NCBI GenBank assembly: GCA_021927905.1
Contig: BLLK01000032.1
Coordinates: 124,001-188,000 of the forward strand
Reading direction: 5' to 3'
Source: Chaetoceros tenuissimus
Lineage: Eukaryota > Bacillariophyta > Thalassiosirophyceae > Chaetocerotales > Chaetocerotaceae
Length of the DNA: 64,000 nt
Positions within the stretch are counted from its first letter, which is position 1. The number at the start of each line of letters is the position of its first letter. A program made the position numbers and the translations under genes. Positions 1 to 9,945 of this stretch are shown piece by piece. The notes under the pieces were generated by a model. It saw nothing but the letters and a program-made list of their open reading frames with translations, made no database searches and was not told the DNA's origin.

Positions 1-414
1 TTTGGAATTATCATCGTGCGTATGATCGTCATAGGTTTTGTGCAAAAATTCACCGCGACCAGTCTTCATCAGAGTCTGTAGTGATGCTCCAGTTTGAGGG
101 CGAGAAGCATGTTTATGTATCAATCGAGCAACATCATCTGCGACACCAGTAATTTGACCATATTCTTTTTGCACAGTTGAAAATGAATTTCTCTGTGAAT
201 AATAATTTGGAGATACTAAATTTCCACTCGTTTGACCTAGAGAACGAAAAGGACTTTCTGGTATACATCTCATTTTGTTTGATGTAGTAGTATTACGCTG
301 AATTATCTGCCCGCTTTTCGTTGTACTTGTCACCATCGATCTAGAATTGTTAGCCATACCAGCGAGAGCTCTGGTTAGGAGCCTTCTCTGCAATGAAAAT
401 TTCGCAGAACTCAT
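1..414 (-). CDS. Mitochondrial PDK/BCKDK-type protein kinase, N-terminal part (gene continues past left edge)
   Basis: The minus strand is open for 138 codons from an ATG at 414 to the window edge, with an in-frame stop upstream of that ATG. The first residues (MSSAKFSLQRRLLTRALAGM) are Arg/Ser/Leu-rich and lack acidic residues, as expected of a mitochondrial presequence. Near the edge the protein reads HASRPQTGASLQTLMKTGRG. This resembles the start of pyruvate dehydrogenase kinases and branched-chain ketoacid dehydrogenase kinases, whose plant and fungal members have a KQTGVSLRYMMEFG-like block. Such kinases phosphorylate and inactivate the E1 subunit of matrix 2-oxoacid dehydrogenase complexes. 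The GHKL ATP-binding domain would lie outside the window, so the family call rests on one block and the two subfamilies cannot be separated. Confidence 0.6.
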   Translation of the reverse strand, partial: MSSAKFSLQRRLLTRALAGMANNSRSMVTSTTKSGQIIQRNTTTSNKMRCIPESPFRSLGQTSGNLVSPNYYSQRNSFSTVQKEYGQITGVADDVARLIHKHASRPQTGASLQTLMKTGRGEFLHKTYDDHTHDDNSK

Positions 415-803
415 GAAAGAAGATCCTCTTTGTAATCTAAATCTTTGTACGAAATATTTCCTTTGCACTAGGCTGATAAACAAGATGATGATCCAGAGCA
501 GTTATCGAAAAGAGTTCTTTGTTTCTTTGCTTTGACAGGAAGTTTTTGTGAACGAAGAAAAGCTAGAGAAAAAAAGAGAGGTGACATCAATCATCCAATA
601 TTCGATGCATAACCTAACCTTTCCATTCTATGTATGTTTTGGTAGGAACTCAAAATGAAACGGCAGCATCTAATTGCAAAGACAATTTTGACGATATCAA
701 TTACAACTCGTACGTTGAAGCATCGACAACTGCTATGTATTGTAGATAAGTACTAATTAAAATACAATCAAATGAAAAAGAAGATGTCTCTGAAGCAAAA
801 AAC
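415..803. other. Intergenic region between kinase 5' end and tRNA-Asn
   Basis: AT-rich stretch holding the presumed promoter and 5' UTR of the minus-strand kinase. A short plus-strand frame at 347-535 lies antisense to the kinase presequence and shows no protein-like features. No other gene is visible. Confidence 0.5.
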
Positions 804-875
804 TCTCGCTAGTGGGGTCGAACCACTGGCCTCAAGATTAACAGTCTCGCGCTCTACCAACTGAGCTAAGCGAGA
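804..875 (-). tRNA. tRNA-Asn (anticodon GTT)
   Basis: The minus strand folds into a complete 72-nt cloverleaf. The 7-bp acceptor stem pairs TCTCGCT with AGCGAGA. The D arm is GCTC/GAGC. The anticodon stem CGAGA/TCTTG encloses the loop CTGTTAA, giving anticodon GTT. The T arm pairs AGTGG with CCACT around TTCGACC. No intron is present and CCA is not encoded, as is usual for nuclear eukaryotic tRNAs. Internal pol III promoters match consensus: A box TAGCTCAGTTGG and B box GGTTCGACCCC. A run of six T just 3' of the gene (797-802, read on the minus strand) is a good pol III terminator. Confidence 0.95.
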
Positions 876-1526
876 TCTTCTTGCTTTGTCCGTGCTTACA
901 TTGCACCATATTCCAAACATACATTGGAATGAACCTTGAATTTATAACAACGTTGCAGTGTCCAATACATAACCTACTTCCAATCATTTTTATAAAACTT
1001 ATTGTTTCATTTACACTAATTACTTTCATCATATCTTGTTGAATTCTATTCACGCTTTTTTATTAATTTCTATAAAATGCACTACTACTACCTTAGGTCA
1101 AATAATAGGTGAGAAGCTCTTTGACGTCTTTCGACAGGCAACGTCATACAATTGTTTCGGCGCGCCAAAACCTTTCTCTGCAACATGTGAGGTCGAGTTT
1201 CTTCAACTTCGAGGCAAAAGAGTACGCACCATCTTCATCTGCGATCCTCTTGGTTGAAGAAAGATCGAAGCCTTTCCATCACCCATCAAAGTTATATTTT
1301 CAATTTGTCGCATCCCACAAAATTGCTTGTAGGAAAGCAAAGGAACCTAAACTACCTCTCTAAATAGAACAAAACAACCAGGTCATCGCAAGAACTCCTC
1401 TACTTATTAGGGCCAACAGGGGGAAAACAACTGTAAATACTATCTATACATAAACAACATCGCTATCTTTACCTTCATATTCACTGTACAAATAAATACT
1501 CTATTCCAAAAAACAACAACAACATC
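876..1526. other. Intergenic region upstream of the La-motif gene
   Basis: About 650 bp between the tRNA and the LARP start. Overlapping plus-strand frames at 1036-1257 and 1109-1363 lack protein-like composition and are left out. The stretch probably contains the LARP promoter and 5' UTR, and holds the GC palindrome listed separately. Confidence 0.4.
1155..1170. promoter_or_regulatory. Possible E2F/DP-type site
   Basis: TTTCGGCGCGCCAAAA stands out in AT-rich DNA. Read on the minus strand it contains TTTTGGCGCG, which fits the E2F consensus TTTSSCGC, around a GGCGCGCC palindrome. It lies about 360 bp upstream of the La-motif gene. Function is inferred from sequence match only, and a chance occurrence is possible. 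Confidence 0.25.
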
Positions 1527-2935
1527 ATGTCAAATTCTAGCAATACCGTAGAAAAGAAGAAATTGTCATTCGCTGAAATGGCAGCTGCAGGAACCTCCAT
1601 CACTGTTTCAAAGATGCCCATCGTGCAAGAAAATCACGTAAAGCCTACTACTACTCATAAGAGTAGTAACGACAGCAACGCCACCGATTCTACAGATGGT
1701 AACAGCACTAGTTCCATTTCATCTTCCAGCTTACCAAGTAGGGAGCAAAAGTCAAGCAAAACCCAGGTCCCAACTTCTGTCCCAAAACCTGCTTCAACTC
1801 CGGCGAAAAATCCATGGAAGATCGACGTCGTCAAGAAAGAGTTGGAAGATTCAAAAGGACTTGGAAAAGATGCTCCAACACCAGCTGAGAGTAAGGATAT
1901 GAAACCTGTAACTGTTGAAATATTTGATGAGAAAGTAACTTCATCAGATAAAAAGGAAAAATCAGAGATAAGGGCCAAAGGTATGTATACACATGAGTCA
2001 TTGTTGTTTAGCATATTTTGAAAAGCAAGGTCTCACTAAGATTATTTTTTTAACTAGCAAACAAAAATGCCACAGGACCTACAAAGAACAATGGTAAAAA
2101 GAATAGAGTATCTGGACCGAATACTGAAGCACCTCAAAGACAAGGTACGTCGTCTTCTGGTGACAAGGAGAAGAAGAAACCGAGTCAAAGCCGAGATGCT
2201 GGTAATAAGGAGAAAGATGGCGCAAAGAAGAAGGAAACATCCAGTCAAGCAGATGGATCCAAGAAGCAAAGTACTGAAGATAGAAAACACAAGTCTGAGG
2301 ATATACCTACCTCTACTGGTCAAAACAACAACCAGCGAGGCAAATCCAACCAGAAGAAATCAGGAGCAGCTTCAGGAAACAATCACAAGAAGTTTAGCAA
2401 TCAGAACAAAAAGTCAACGAAGACCAACACGAAGAAAAAGCAAAACAAGCACAAAAGTAAATCTCAGAAGAAGAAGAACCAGATCAATAATGCTATGTAT
2501 ATTCCTTCACCAAAAGAGTTAGCGGCGTTCAAAAAGGCAGCTATCAAGCAAATTGAGTACTTCTTTTCAACTGATGAGCTTGTTAAAAACATATATATGA
2601 GGAAACAGATGGATGTAGAGGGGTACCTTCCAGCGGCAGTTGTATTCAACTTCCCTTCTGTCTTGTCTTATTGTGTCCCATACTATGACTTGCTTGAAGA
2701 GTTGAAATCTAGTGATGTGGTCGAGGTTGACACTGAGAATGAATGTTTGCGCTTGAAAGGTGGTGAAGAGGTGTACAAAAAGTGGCTCTTCCCTTCCGCA
2801 GACGGAACATTAGGATGTCCGAAGTGGCTGATTCCAAAGATCGAACAAGAGGATAGGGAGGAGAAGAAAGAGGCTGAAATCTCTGTAGAGAAAGTTTTTG
2901 ATGAAACTAGGGCAAACGAAGAAGTGGAATCATGA
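1527..2935 (+). CDS. La-motif (LARP-type) RNA-binding protein
   Basis: Two exons (1527-1980, 2058-2935) joined by a GTATGT...TAG intron restore one frame of 443 residues. Residues 1-150 are Ser/Thr/Pro-rich. The middle (about 150-320) is Lys/Gln/Asn-rich and disordered. The C-terminal third holds a La motif, with QIEYFFSTDELVKNIYMRKQ followed by GYLPAAVVFNFPSV, the aromatic and basic pattern that binds RNA 3' ends or poly(A) in La-related proteins. A short tail ending KKWLFPSADGTLGCPKWL follows. No DM15 repeats are visible, so this is a LARP1/LARP4-like protein reduced to the La motif. Probable role is cytoplasmic mRNA binding and translation or stability control. The ATG follows an AAC-rich leader. 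The paralogue class is uncertain. Confidence 0.85.
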
Positions 2936-3083
2936 GATTTTTAACACAGCACTATGCTGCATAGGTAATATCATATATAATGGAAAATACAAATGATGCA
3001 TTATTAGCCTAGTATTAAGATCTACTTTGACTATGTCTAGTTACATTTGCGAGTTACTAATTATGTACTTTATATTCATTCAA

Positions 3084-5499
3084 TTAATTGTTTTTCTTTT
3101 CCTCCTCTAGTTTCGCAGAAGTTTTCATGTTACCAATAGATTTTGTAGCCGTTTTCACAATTAGAGCAGATGCTGCTGATAGGGCGATTGGAATCTTCCC
3201 AGTATAAATTCCTGCTCCAACACAAGTGATAAGAGAGCAATCAACAAAGAAGGACGTGTTCTGTTTCTTTACTTCAGCTCTGGTCAAATCACATATGTTT
3301 TGGCAAATAGCAATGGTGCGATCGAAAGAAGGATCTTGAAATCCAGATGCCTTTGCTTTCATCGCCTGTTTTGCTACAGATTTTGCAAACTTGTAAAATA
3401 CTGCATGTACTCCAGCGACATCATTTGTGTTGTTGATTAATTTGCATGAAAGTCCTTTTCTTATTTTGACCACACCAGTGAAGACATCTTCATTATGATA
3501 ACATTTGTCAAGGGTTGCAATCGCCATGACTTGAGGAATAGCACAGAAGCGGAACACTTCAGCACAGTGAAGCTTGGATAGATATTTCAAACAGTCAGGA
3601 ACCAAATGAAGCGCATCTGTTACCAAATCATTAAGGCAATATAGTGCCTGCTTTTTTGCTTCAACGTCATTTTGATTTGCGAAATAACCCAGGTCCCCAG
3701 ATTTCGAATACTTTTTCCATACACTTTGTGGCCAGAATGCACGTCCATCTACATAATCTTCAAGATAATCACGAATAATGTTCGTCTTTTGAAGGAAAAG
3801 TCCCATTTGGTCACTCAAAAACAATTCATCAGACATAGATGCATCCTCCAATCCTGAAGCAGCAAAAAGACGACTAAGACCTTCACCAACAAGACCGGCC
3901 ACGAAATGGCAATAACGATTATATTGTTCAACATCAGCTGTTCCTTGTCCCAAATCCTTTCCAACAAACTCAGCCATACCTTCAGCCATACGCTTAGTGA
4001 TATCAGCAATGACTTCTTTAGACTCAGGTTTCAATGCCGCGTAAACAGAATGGCATTTTGGGAATTCCTGAAGCAATCGCTTTTCATCTGCTTCTCCAAC
4101 ACCATCCATGGACCAAGCTGGATCTTCAAGAGCAGTTTTATGGAAGTTCATAAGATGCTTGATTTTGATTTCATTACTTTCAAATGCAGTCATATCATCT
4201 TCTACAGTATCTAGTGCTCTCAAAACAAGGTAAAAGATAAGAACATCAACCAACAATGTAGGTGGAAGCTGACGAATCACCGCCGCAAACGAGCGTGAGA
4301 CCTTGCAGAGAATGTCATCACAAAATTCCAAATCAGAAGCATTAAATGTTTGCTTCACAAAGTCAGACTCAAGATTCGACTTCAATGGCTTGATTTTAAG
4401 CAATACCAATGCGGACCAAATCTCATCAATATGGGACAATTGGGAAAATTTCGATTCTTTATGTGTCTGAATCTTTCCGTATGCTCCTTGCTTTTTGCTA
4501 AAGGATTGCATGAATTGCAACGGTTAGAATATGCACAGAATATGATACACTATCAATAATATCACGAAGAAACTTACGATGAATCTCCAACAGCTTCGTC
4601 ATTAAATTGTGGCTTTGCATTTCCAAGTCCTCCAAGGTGTTCCTTAGGCGGGTCAAATCTCTGAATAGATTCAAAATCGCAGAATTTATCAGTTTCCATG
4701 GTCTCTTTCAAGTCATTCCACCATCCATTCTTCCCCAGAACCCACTTCTTGACAATAATTCTAAACCAAGGAGAAAATAAAAGATTCTCGTCATTCATCA
4801 TTTCCAACAATTTCTCCTGAGTTACCCACTTCACATCTTCTACTTCCTCCTTGTTCAAATTCAATGTGATTTCACTCTTGTCCTTGACAACAAAGAAAAG
4901 TACATAATCAATTTCATGTTCCCCCCATGGCGCCTTTGGTCCATGAGTAACAGTATCTGCTGCCCAGTAGTGCAATCTTGTGAGAAACTTGAATTTTTCA
5001 AGTGGAAGTTCTGCTGGTGGGATTCCAAGTTCATGCTCTAGCTTACGTACAGCAGCATGTTTTACACCTGGAACTGTACCTGCTGCTACTTCAGCTGGTG
5101 AATCTACTTCAGGAGGATCCATTCCATGAAGCGGGTGAGAGCAACATGTGTTGGTCCATACCTATGGAAAGTATAGAGTGAGAATACAGCATTTTGATAA
5201 GATCATACAGGAGTAGGATGCATTAACATACATCACACACTCAATGAACAACGACTCACCGATGGAAAAGTAATCTTATCAGTGGCTCTCTGCTGGAGCA
5301 AAAGCTCATTGGTGCTCTTGTCAAAGATGAAGACACTGAATGCTCGATGCAAGACACCAGCAGGCTGCTTCATGTTGAATTCATGAGATCCACGCTTGGA
5401 TTCAGAACCAATGACGTTATCATCATTGTCGAGAACAAGTACTGTGTCCTTCTCCATGAAGTCCATTTGGGACATTGCTTTTCCATCCCACTTGCTCAT
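3084..5499 (-). CDS. IDI-SQS: Isopentenyl-diphosphate isomerase-squalene synthase fusion
   Basis: Three exons read on the minus strand: 5260-5499, 4578-5161, 3084-4497. The second intron (4498-4577; GTAAGT donor, TTCTAAC branch site, TTTAG acceptor) is phase 2 and joins the isomerase to squalene synthase without a stop, giving about 745 residues. The IDI half (residues 1-275) is a Nudix-fold type I isomerase with TNTCCSHPL (catalytic Cys near 86) and GEHEIDYVLFF (catalytic Glu). The squalene synthase half has both Asp-rich motifs, DTVEDD (near 371) and DYLEDYVDGR (near 518), and a C-terminal hydrophobic segment typical of ER anchoring. The protein would convert IPP to DMAPP and condense two FPP to squalene for sterols. 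No targeting presequence precedes the IDI. Fused IDI-SQS proteins are known from diatoms and haptophytes. Confidence 0.93.
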
Positions 5500-5848
5500 G
5501 TTTGTGCTTAGTGTATGTGGAGATAATAGAAGCTAAAGGCGTTGTAAGAATAAGTAAGGCTACCTTTTATGTTGTTTCTTGAACGAGAACAAAAAAGGGA
5601 AAAGAAAATGAGCGATGGATTGTGAAAAGATGAACACATAAGTGGGGTAAAGGGGTGAAAGACAACTCTTTTATTACATTAAATCTGTCAATTAGGCTCA
5701 ATTAGGGCCTTTTCGAACATTTGAATGGTCCTGCGCCAAACAAGACTGTGTTTCCAAGCAACAACAGCAGCATCGACGAGAGTCCATGGCCAAAAATTCG
5801 CAGCACAACACATTGATCAAAATAGAGCCTAGTAATAAAACAAAAACA
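5500..5848. promoter_or_regulatory. Divergent upstream region of IDI-SQS and the ARL8-like gene
   Basis: About 350 bp between oppositely transcribed start codons. It must hold both promoters and 5' UTRs. It is AT-rich, and I recognise no specific element. Confidence 0.4.
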
Positions 5849-6568
5849 ATGGGACAAGTACTTCGAAAATTACTGGAAACATTTTATACAAAAAAGCTGG
5901 ATATTGTAGTCATTGGGCTTGAAAATAGGTGAGAGATTTATATCAGAATATATAGGAGAGCTGGCCTAGCTCAAAGTGCATTGCGTTGCGTGCTTCTCAA
6001 GAATCAATTCTTGCACGATTTGATTCATATAAATTGTATTCAAAATTACATGAGATAATCAGATATATGTTCATTCATTGTTTCTCGTCTACTAACCAAT
6101 TTTAAATGTTTCAGTGGTAAAACTACTCTACTCTCAGTCCTTGCACACGGAGAAGCAGTGGAAACTGTACCAACAATTGGACTCAATGTAAAGGTATTTC
6201 AAAAGGGTAAGGTGAATATGAAATGTTGGGATATAGGAGGACAAGCTCAATATCGATCAGAATGGTCACGATATGCCAAAGGATGTGATGTGGTACTATA
6301 TGTGGTAGATGCAGCAGCACCGCAAAAAATGGCAACTGCGAAAAAGGAACTTCATAAATTACTTGATGATGGAAGCATTGGCAGTACGCCGTTGTTGGTA
6401 TTGGCGAATAAAATTGATATTCAACCTCATGTTGGTGAAACAGAACTTATTGAAAGATTGCAGCTCAATTACGTTATGGATACTCCATGGATGGTATTAC
6501 CTATTAGTGCCTTACATTGTACAAACATTGAACAAGTGGTGGAGTGGCTCACAAGTCAAGGAAAGTAA
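5849..6568 (+). CDS. ARF-like small GTPase (ARL8-like)
   Basis: Two exons (5849-5928, 6115-6568); the intron splits the codon before the P-loop Gly-Lys and has a CTAAC branch site. The 177-residue product has the ARF-family layout: Gly2 after Met1, an N-terminal amphipathic stretch, P-loop GLENSGKT (23-30), switch region PTIGLN (46-51), WDIGGQ (65-70) and NKID. The wording WDIGGQAQYRSEWSRYAKGCDVV resembles ARL8, which links lysosomes to microtubule motors in animals and acts in vacuolar or endosomal traffic elsewhere. Gly2 is not in a strong N-myristoylation context, and ARL8 proteins are usually N-acetylated. ARL family membership is firm; the ARL8 subclass is likely. Confidence 0.85.
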
Positions 6569-6871
6569 ATATTCCTGTGTTGATGATCTTTTGAAGAGAA
6601 AGTGTGCGAAATATGCTCATTTCGAAATGTGACAAGATTTATCGCAAAGTGATAATAGAGAATAGAGAGACATCTTGGATTGGATCAAGTTCAAAATAAC
6701 AGCATGAAACAGTACTCGTATGTTCATAAGCAATGAAAGTTATTCCAGATATAGTATAATTATAAATTATTTTTCAACGGTATTGTGTGATATAATATTT
6801 ATTCCCCTTCGTTGAGTCTATGTACAAGATGCATGTGAACAATTGATATCTACACTTATACATCTCCCCAT
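6569..6871. other. Convergent intergenic region
   Basis: About 300 bp between the 3' ends of the ARL8-like gene and the 7TM gene. AT-rich, presumably 3' UTRs and poly(A) sites. Nothing else seen. Confidence 0.4.
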
Positions 6872-8386
6872 TCATGTCGTGCTTTCAGCATTGTTCAAGT
6901 CAGTCTGATTGGAAATATCGGTATCACCATTTTCAATAGCATTGGTACTCATATCCTTTTTGCTTATTGTGTTGATTCCATTTACATCAACAAAGCAGTC
7001 CATGCCATCGTACTGTTCTTTATCCTCTAATTTTACCTGGTTGTCATTATTTACCAGTTGCGATTTAGCTCCAGAGTTGTTGTTATCAACATGACTAAAG
7101 TCAGAATCGGTAATTATTACATTCTCTCTATCGATAGACTTTGTACTAATAAGATTGATGCCACTTTTTCTGAGGGCTCTCCAGTCATCTGTACCCCCAG
7201 ACCTTGGCTGCATGTTCTTTCTGCTGCTATTTACACTTCTTAGTCTTCGTTCGACGAATGAAAATTCTTCCGCATCACTGTTGTTTGAATGATTCCCAGA
7301 ATTACCACTCGGACGAAGATGGACTTCACAGTCATCGTCAGAATGACCTGCATCGTCTAACTCTCTGGATGCGCAACAGCAAAAGAGATTTTCTTTGATG
7401 ATGAGCTTTATGATTCTTGACTTTTTGGCAAAACGATCTCTTCTTAGTTTCTTCAAAACACGTACTCGAAAGTACACAATGGAGTTGAAGAATCCTTGTG
7501 ACCTATAGTAATCGAAATTGAATTAGTAAGCATCAACTATGGCGAGAATGTATCCACCTCGCCTATTTACTTACCCCACAAAAGTTCCTGCTAACACGAC
7601 TAATACAGAGTTTGGAGTTCCACCTGATATCTGTATGATTCGAGCAATACTCGGAAACAACCAAGTTGCAACAAATGCACCTACAAAAAGCTTTCCTTGC
7701 ATTGCAACTTCCTTTGTTCGTACCAATTCACTCCCACTATATCTTGCAGATGTCATTTCTGTTTTCCTCACATGAAGGTAAATAATGAACATACATATTG
7801 CACTGAGAATGATGGCACACCACAGTGGTATATAAAATAAGCCCAGCTGCAACCTGTGGACTAATACCTGCCTTTCTTGGCTGGGAATAGTATTAGAATC
7901 GGTCGATGCTGCAATCCAGCAATTCCAATTTGCTGGTCCATATAGATTTAGAGCTGCAAGTACTGATGCACTGATGAATCCAAACGAGAAGCATATCACA
8001 TGAAATATTTTTTCTAGCTTCTTTAGCTGCCGATCCTTCCAGCTAAACCTGATGACGACTAAGTAATATACTGATAGACAACCATTGTAAAGAATAGATG
8101 TTGTGTTTGCTTGCAGTATAAATCCTTGAATGTTGCAACTGATGTGATTCCCAAGAGTAGCTGGAAACATTTCATCATATGACTTTGGTATCCATAGATT
8201 TGTAGTCAACCATGATGTTGACGCCATAAGATCAATAATGCTCATGATACCAACTATACGCTGCTGTGTGTTTTCCCTATTTCTTTGGGATCTGAAAACA
8301 CTTGAAATGATCATTGAAGACCCAAGAACAGAAAGTAGACTTGGTACTTTTTGCAATATATTCAAAGCTATTCCTGGACCACTCAT
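6872..8386 (-). CDS. Seven-transmembrane receptor (GPCR-like) with long acidic cytoplasmic tail
   Basis: Two exons (7575-8386, 6872-7502) joined in phase 2 give about 480 residues. Residues 1-290 contain seven hydrophobic segments separated by short polar loops. They include a Cys in the first extracellular region (HISCNIQGF) and one in the second (NWNCWIA), which could form the usual disulphide. The last helix ends with SQGFFNSIVYFR, the pattern seen at helix 7 in Dictyostelium cAMP-receptor-like and secretin-like 7TM proteins of protists. The intron lies just before this motif. After a Cys cluster (FCCCAS), a possible palmitoylation site, the tail of about 170 residues is Asp/Asn/Ser-rich. 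Likely role is plasma-membrane sensing through G proteins; ligand unknown. The gene diverges from MsrA across a transposon-bearing upstream region. Confidence 0.8.
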
Positions 8387-8555
8387 AGCTAATTCTTTGC
8401 TTTCTGTGTTGATGTATGATAATTCAAAAGTAAATTATTGTCATGAATGAGTATTCGTGAATTGCGTAGAATCATACCACAGCAGCACTTTCTTGCCCTT
8501 CCACCCGTCCTGGACATTAAAATTTTACGAACAAAATCTTGGAAATGTTCGCTTA

Positions 8556-8598
8556 GGCCGATCCGCACCGTGCTACGAAACTACGAAAGTTGAAAGTT
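8556..8598 (+). repeat. Left terminal inverted repeat (43 bp)
   Basis: Exact reverse complement of 9648-9690. The match ends at 8599, where left T faces right G. Confidence 0.9.
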
Positions 8599-8605
8599 TA
8601 GAAAG

Positions 8606-8658
8606 TCGTGTTTCGTAGTCGCGCAAAAACATTCTCGCACGGTGACTACGAAACACGA
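8606..8658. repeat. Subterminal hairpin inside the transposon
   Basis: TCGTGTTTCGTAGTC (8606-8620) pairs perfectly with GACTACGAAACACGA (8644-8658), leaving a 23-nt loop. It shares the CGTAGT/ACTACG core with the TIRs. Confidence 0.85.
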
Positions 8659-9477
8659 AACTTGATTCTCAGTTTTTCAAAAAAATAATTTTTTACTTTC
8701 TACATTCAATTCCCTTAAAAATAATAATTTCTAGAATACAACAAATGGAAAGATGAACAATAAATATATATAATTTTAGTAAGAAAACTTAATATCCGTT
8801 CATACTAGTATTGTTACATATTTTATTTATTATTTCAAGCAAACGGATGATAGAAATCATGACTATATGAAGCATTCTAAAACTATATACAAAATCCTTG
8901 AAAAACTATCCTATCATATTTTTCAAATCAAGAATGAAATAACTTTGTAACATTAGACTATCTTTCATCTGATCCTTTGAACCACAGTATGTTCATTTGC
9001 TAGGGGGATACGGTAACTCATGTTTTGGTTAAAATCCATCATGCCATGAGACGACGAAAATGTCTAGCTACATAAATATCTAAGTACAATAAATACATTA
9101 TTTAAATTTACAGTATCTACATTATCCAATTCTTTTTCTGATTGACGCTAAGGTGAAATATCAGCATCTTGAACATTTTATTTACAACTTACGAGAAGTC
9201 CACAATTTCGTCATCATTTACTACTCTTCCCTCATTAATATTTTCTGTGAAAGTACCATCACGACTCTTGTAGGTGAAAATATGATTTTTCCATGAGGTT
9301 TTACCGTTTCCACTAGATAGTATGGTACTACTATACTTTACTATGTGTTTTCACCTTATCAAGTGCAGATCTAGCCATACTTTTAATGTTTTGTGAAGTT
9401 GGGGTACTATTGAAAGCATGTAAATCATTGGCAGAAGTAAAATTTCATCGGTATTACAGCCAAATAACATACAAAAC

Positions 9478-9550
9478 CAACTTTCGTAGTGAGGTTGGCC
9501 ACTACGAAAGTTGAGCTCAACTTTCGTAGTGAGCTGCTCACTACGAAAGT
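9478..9550. repeat. Two adjacent perfect palindromes inside the transposon
   Basis: The first hairpin pairs 9478-9491 with 9500-9513 (14 bp, 8-nt loop). The second pairs 9520-9534 with 9536-9550 (15 bp, 1-nt loop). All four arms contain CTTTCGTAGT or its complement, as do the TIRs, so the core occurs at least six times in the element. Confidence 0.88.
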
Positions 9551-9647
9551 GGTTTTTTAGCTGTGTCAATGAGATGCTATGCAAAAGAAATTTTGCAGTT
9601 ATTTTTTGTTACAGAAAATATCCTTTTACAGGGGAAGACATTTTTCC

Positions 9648-9690
9648 AACTTTCAACTTTCGTAGTTTCGTAGCACGGTGCGGATCGGCC
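9648..9690 (-). repeat. Right terminal inverted repeat (43 bp)
   Basis: Exact reverse complement of 8556-8598, followed directly by the TTA duplication. Confidence 0.9.
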
Positions 9691-9945
9691 TTAAAAAGAG
9701 GTACGTATTGGGTTCTTTGAAAATGTCTTTTGACTACGTATGTACTTGCTGGTACAATCCATGACGCGCCATCTGGTCGACCGCGCTCGTCCACCGACGA
9801 CCGACCATCACCACCGACCAGAGCATCTTTCATCTTCATCTTCTTTTTTCACAACTTTATACTTTCTCGCCTTATCATCATATTGAGATAATTTAATCTT
9901 TTTAAAAGTTCACCGCGCATTCTAACTCACAATCTAGACGAAGTT
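9691..9945. promoter_or_regulatory. Upstream region of MsrA
   Basis: About 250 bp after the transposon. It includes a GC-richer patch (about 9760-9830) with repeated CGACCGA/CCACCGAC words. A minus-strand frame through this patch is not convincing. Probably MsrA promoter and 5' UTR. Confidence 0.35.

Larger units (their letters stand above)
8556..9690. mobile_element. Non-autonomous PIF/Harbinger-like DNA transposon with perfect TIRs
   Basis: The 1135-bp element begins GGCCGATCCGCACCGTGCTA and ends with its reverse complement. The terminal inverted repeats are identical over 43 bp. Both ends are flanked by TTA (8553-8555 and 9691-9693), a 3-bp target-site duplication of the TWA type used by PIF/Harbinger transposases. 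The interior is AT-rich and contains no transposase-like frame, so it must be mobilised in trans. Subterminal and internal palindromes repeat the TIR core ACTACGAAAG. Perfect TIR identity suggests recent movement. It sits in the shared upstream region of the 7TM receptor and MsrA genes. Superfamily assignment is from TSD length and TIR style, without a transposase. Confidence 0.8.

Noticed and set aside
1036-1363. Two overlapping plus-strand frames upstream of the La-motif gene
   Set aside because: No motifs, no splice context, and composition like the surrounding intergenic DNA.
4509-4520. Apparent separate start codon for squalene synthase
   Set aside because: Both nearby ATGs lie inside an intron with good donor, branch site and acceptor; phase matching favours the IDI fusion.
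9351-9584. 77-codon minus-strand frame within the transposon
   Set aside because: No resemblance to a transposase or Myb-like protein, and it runs through the palindromes.
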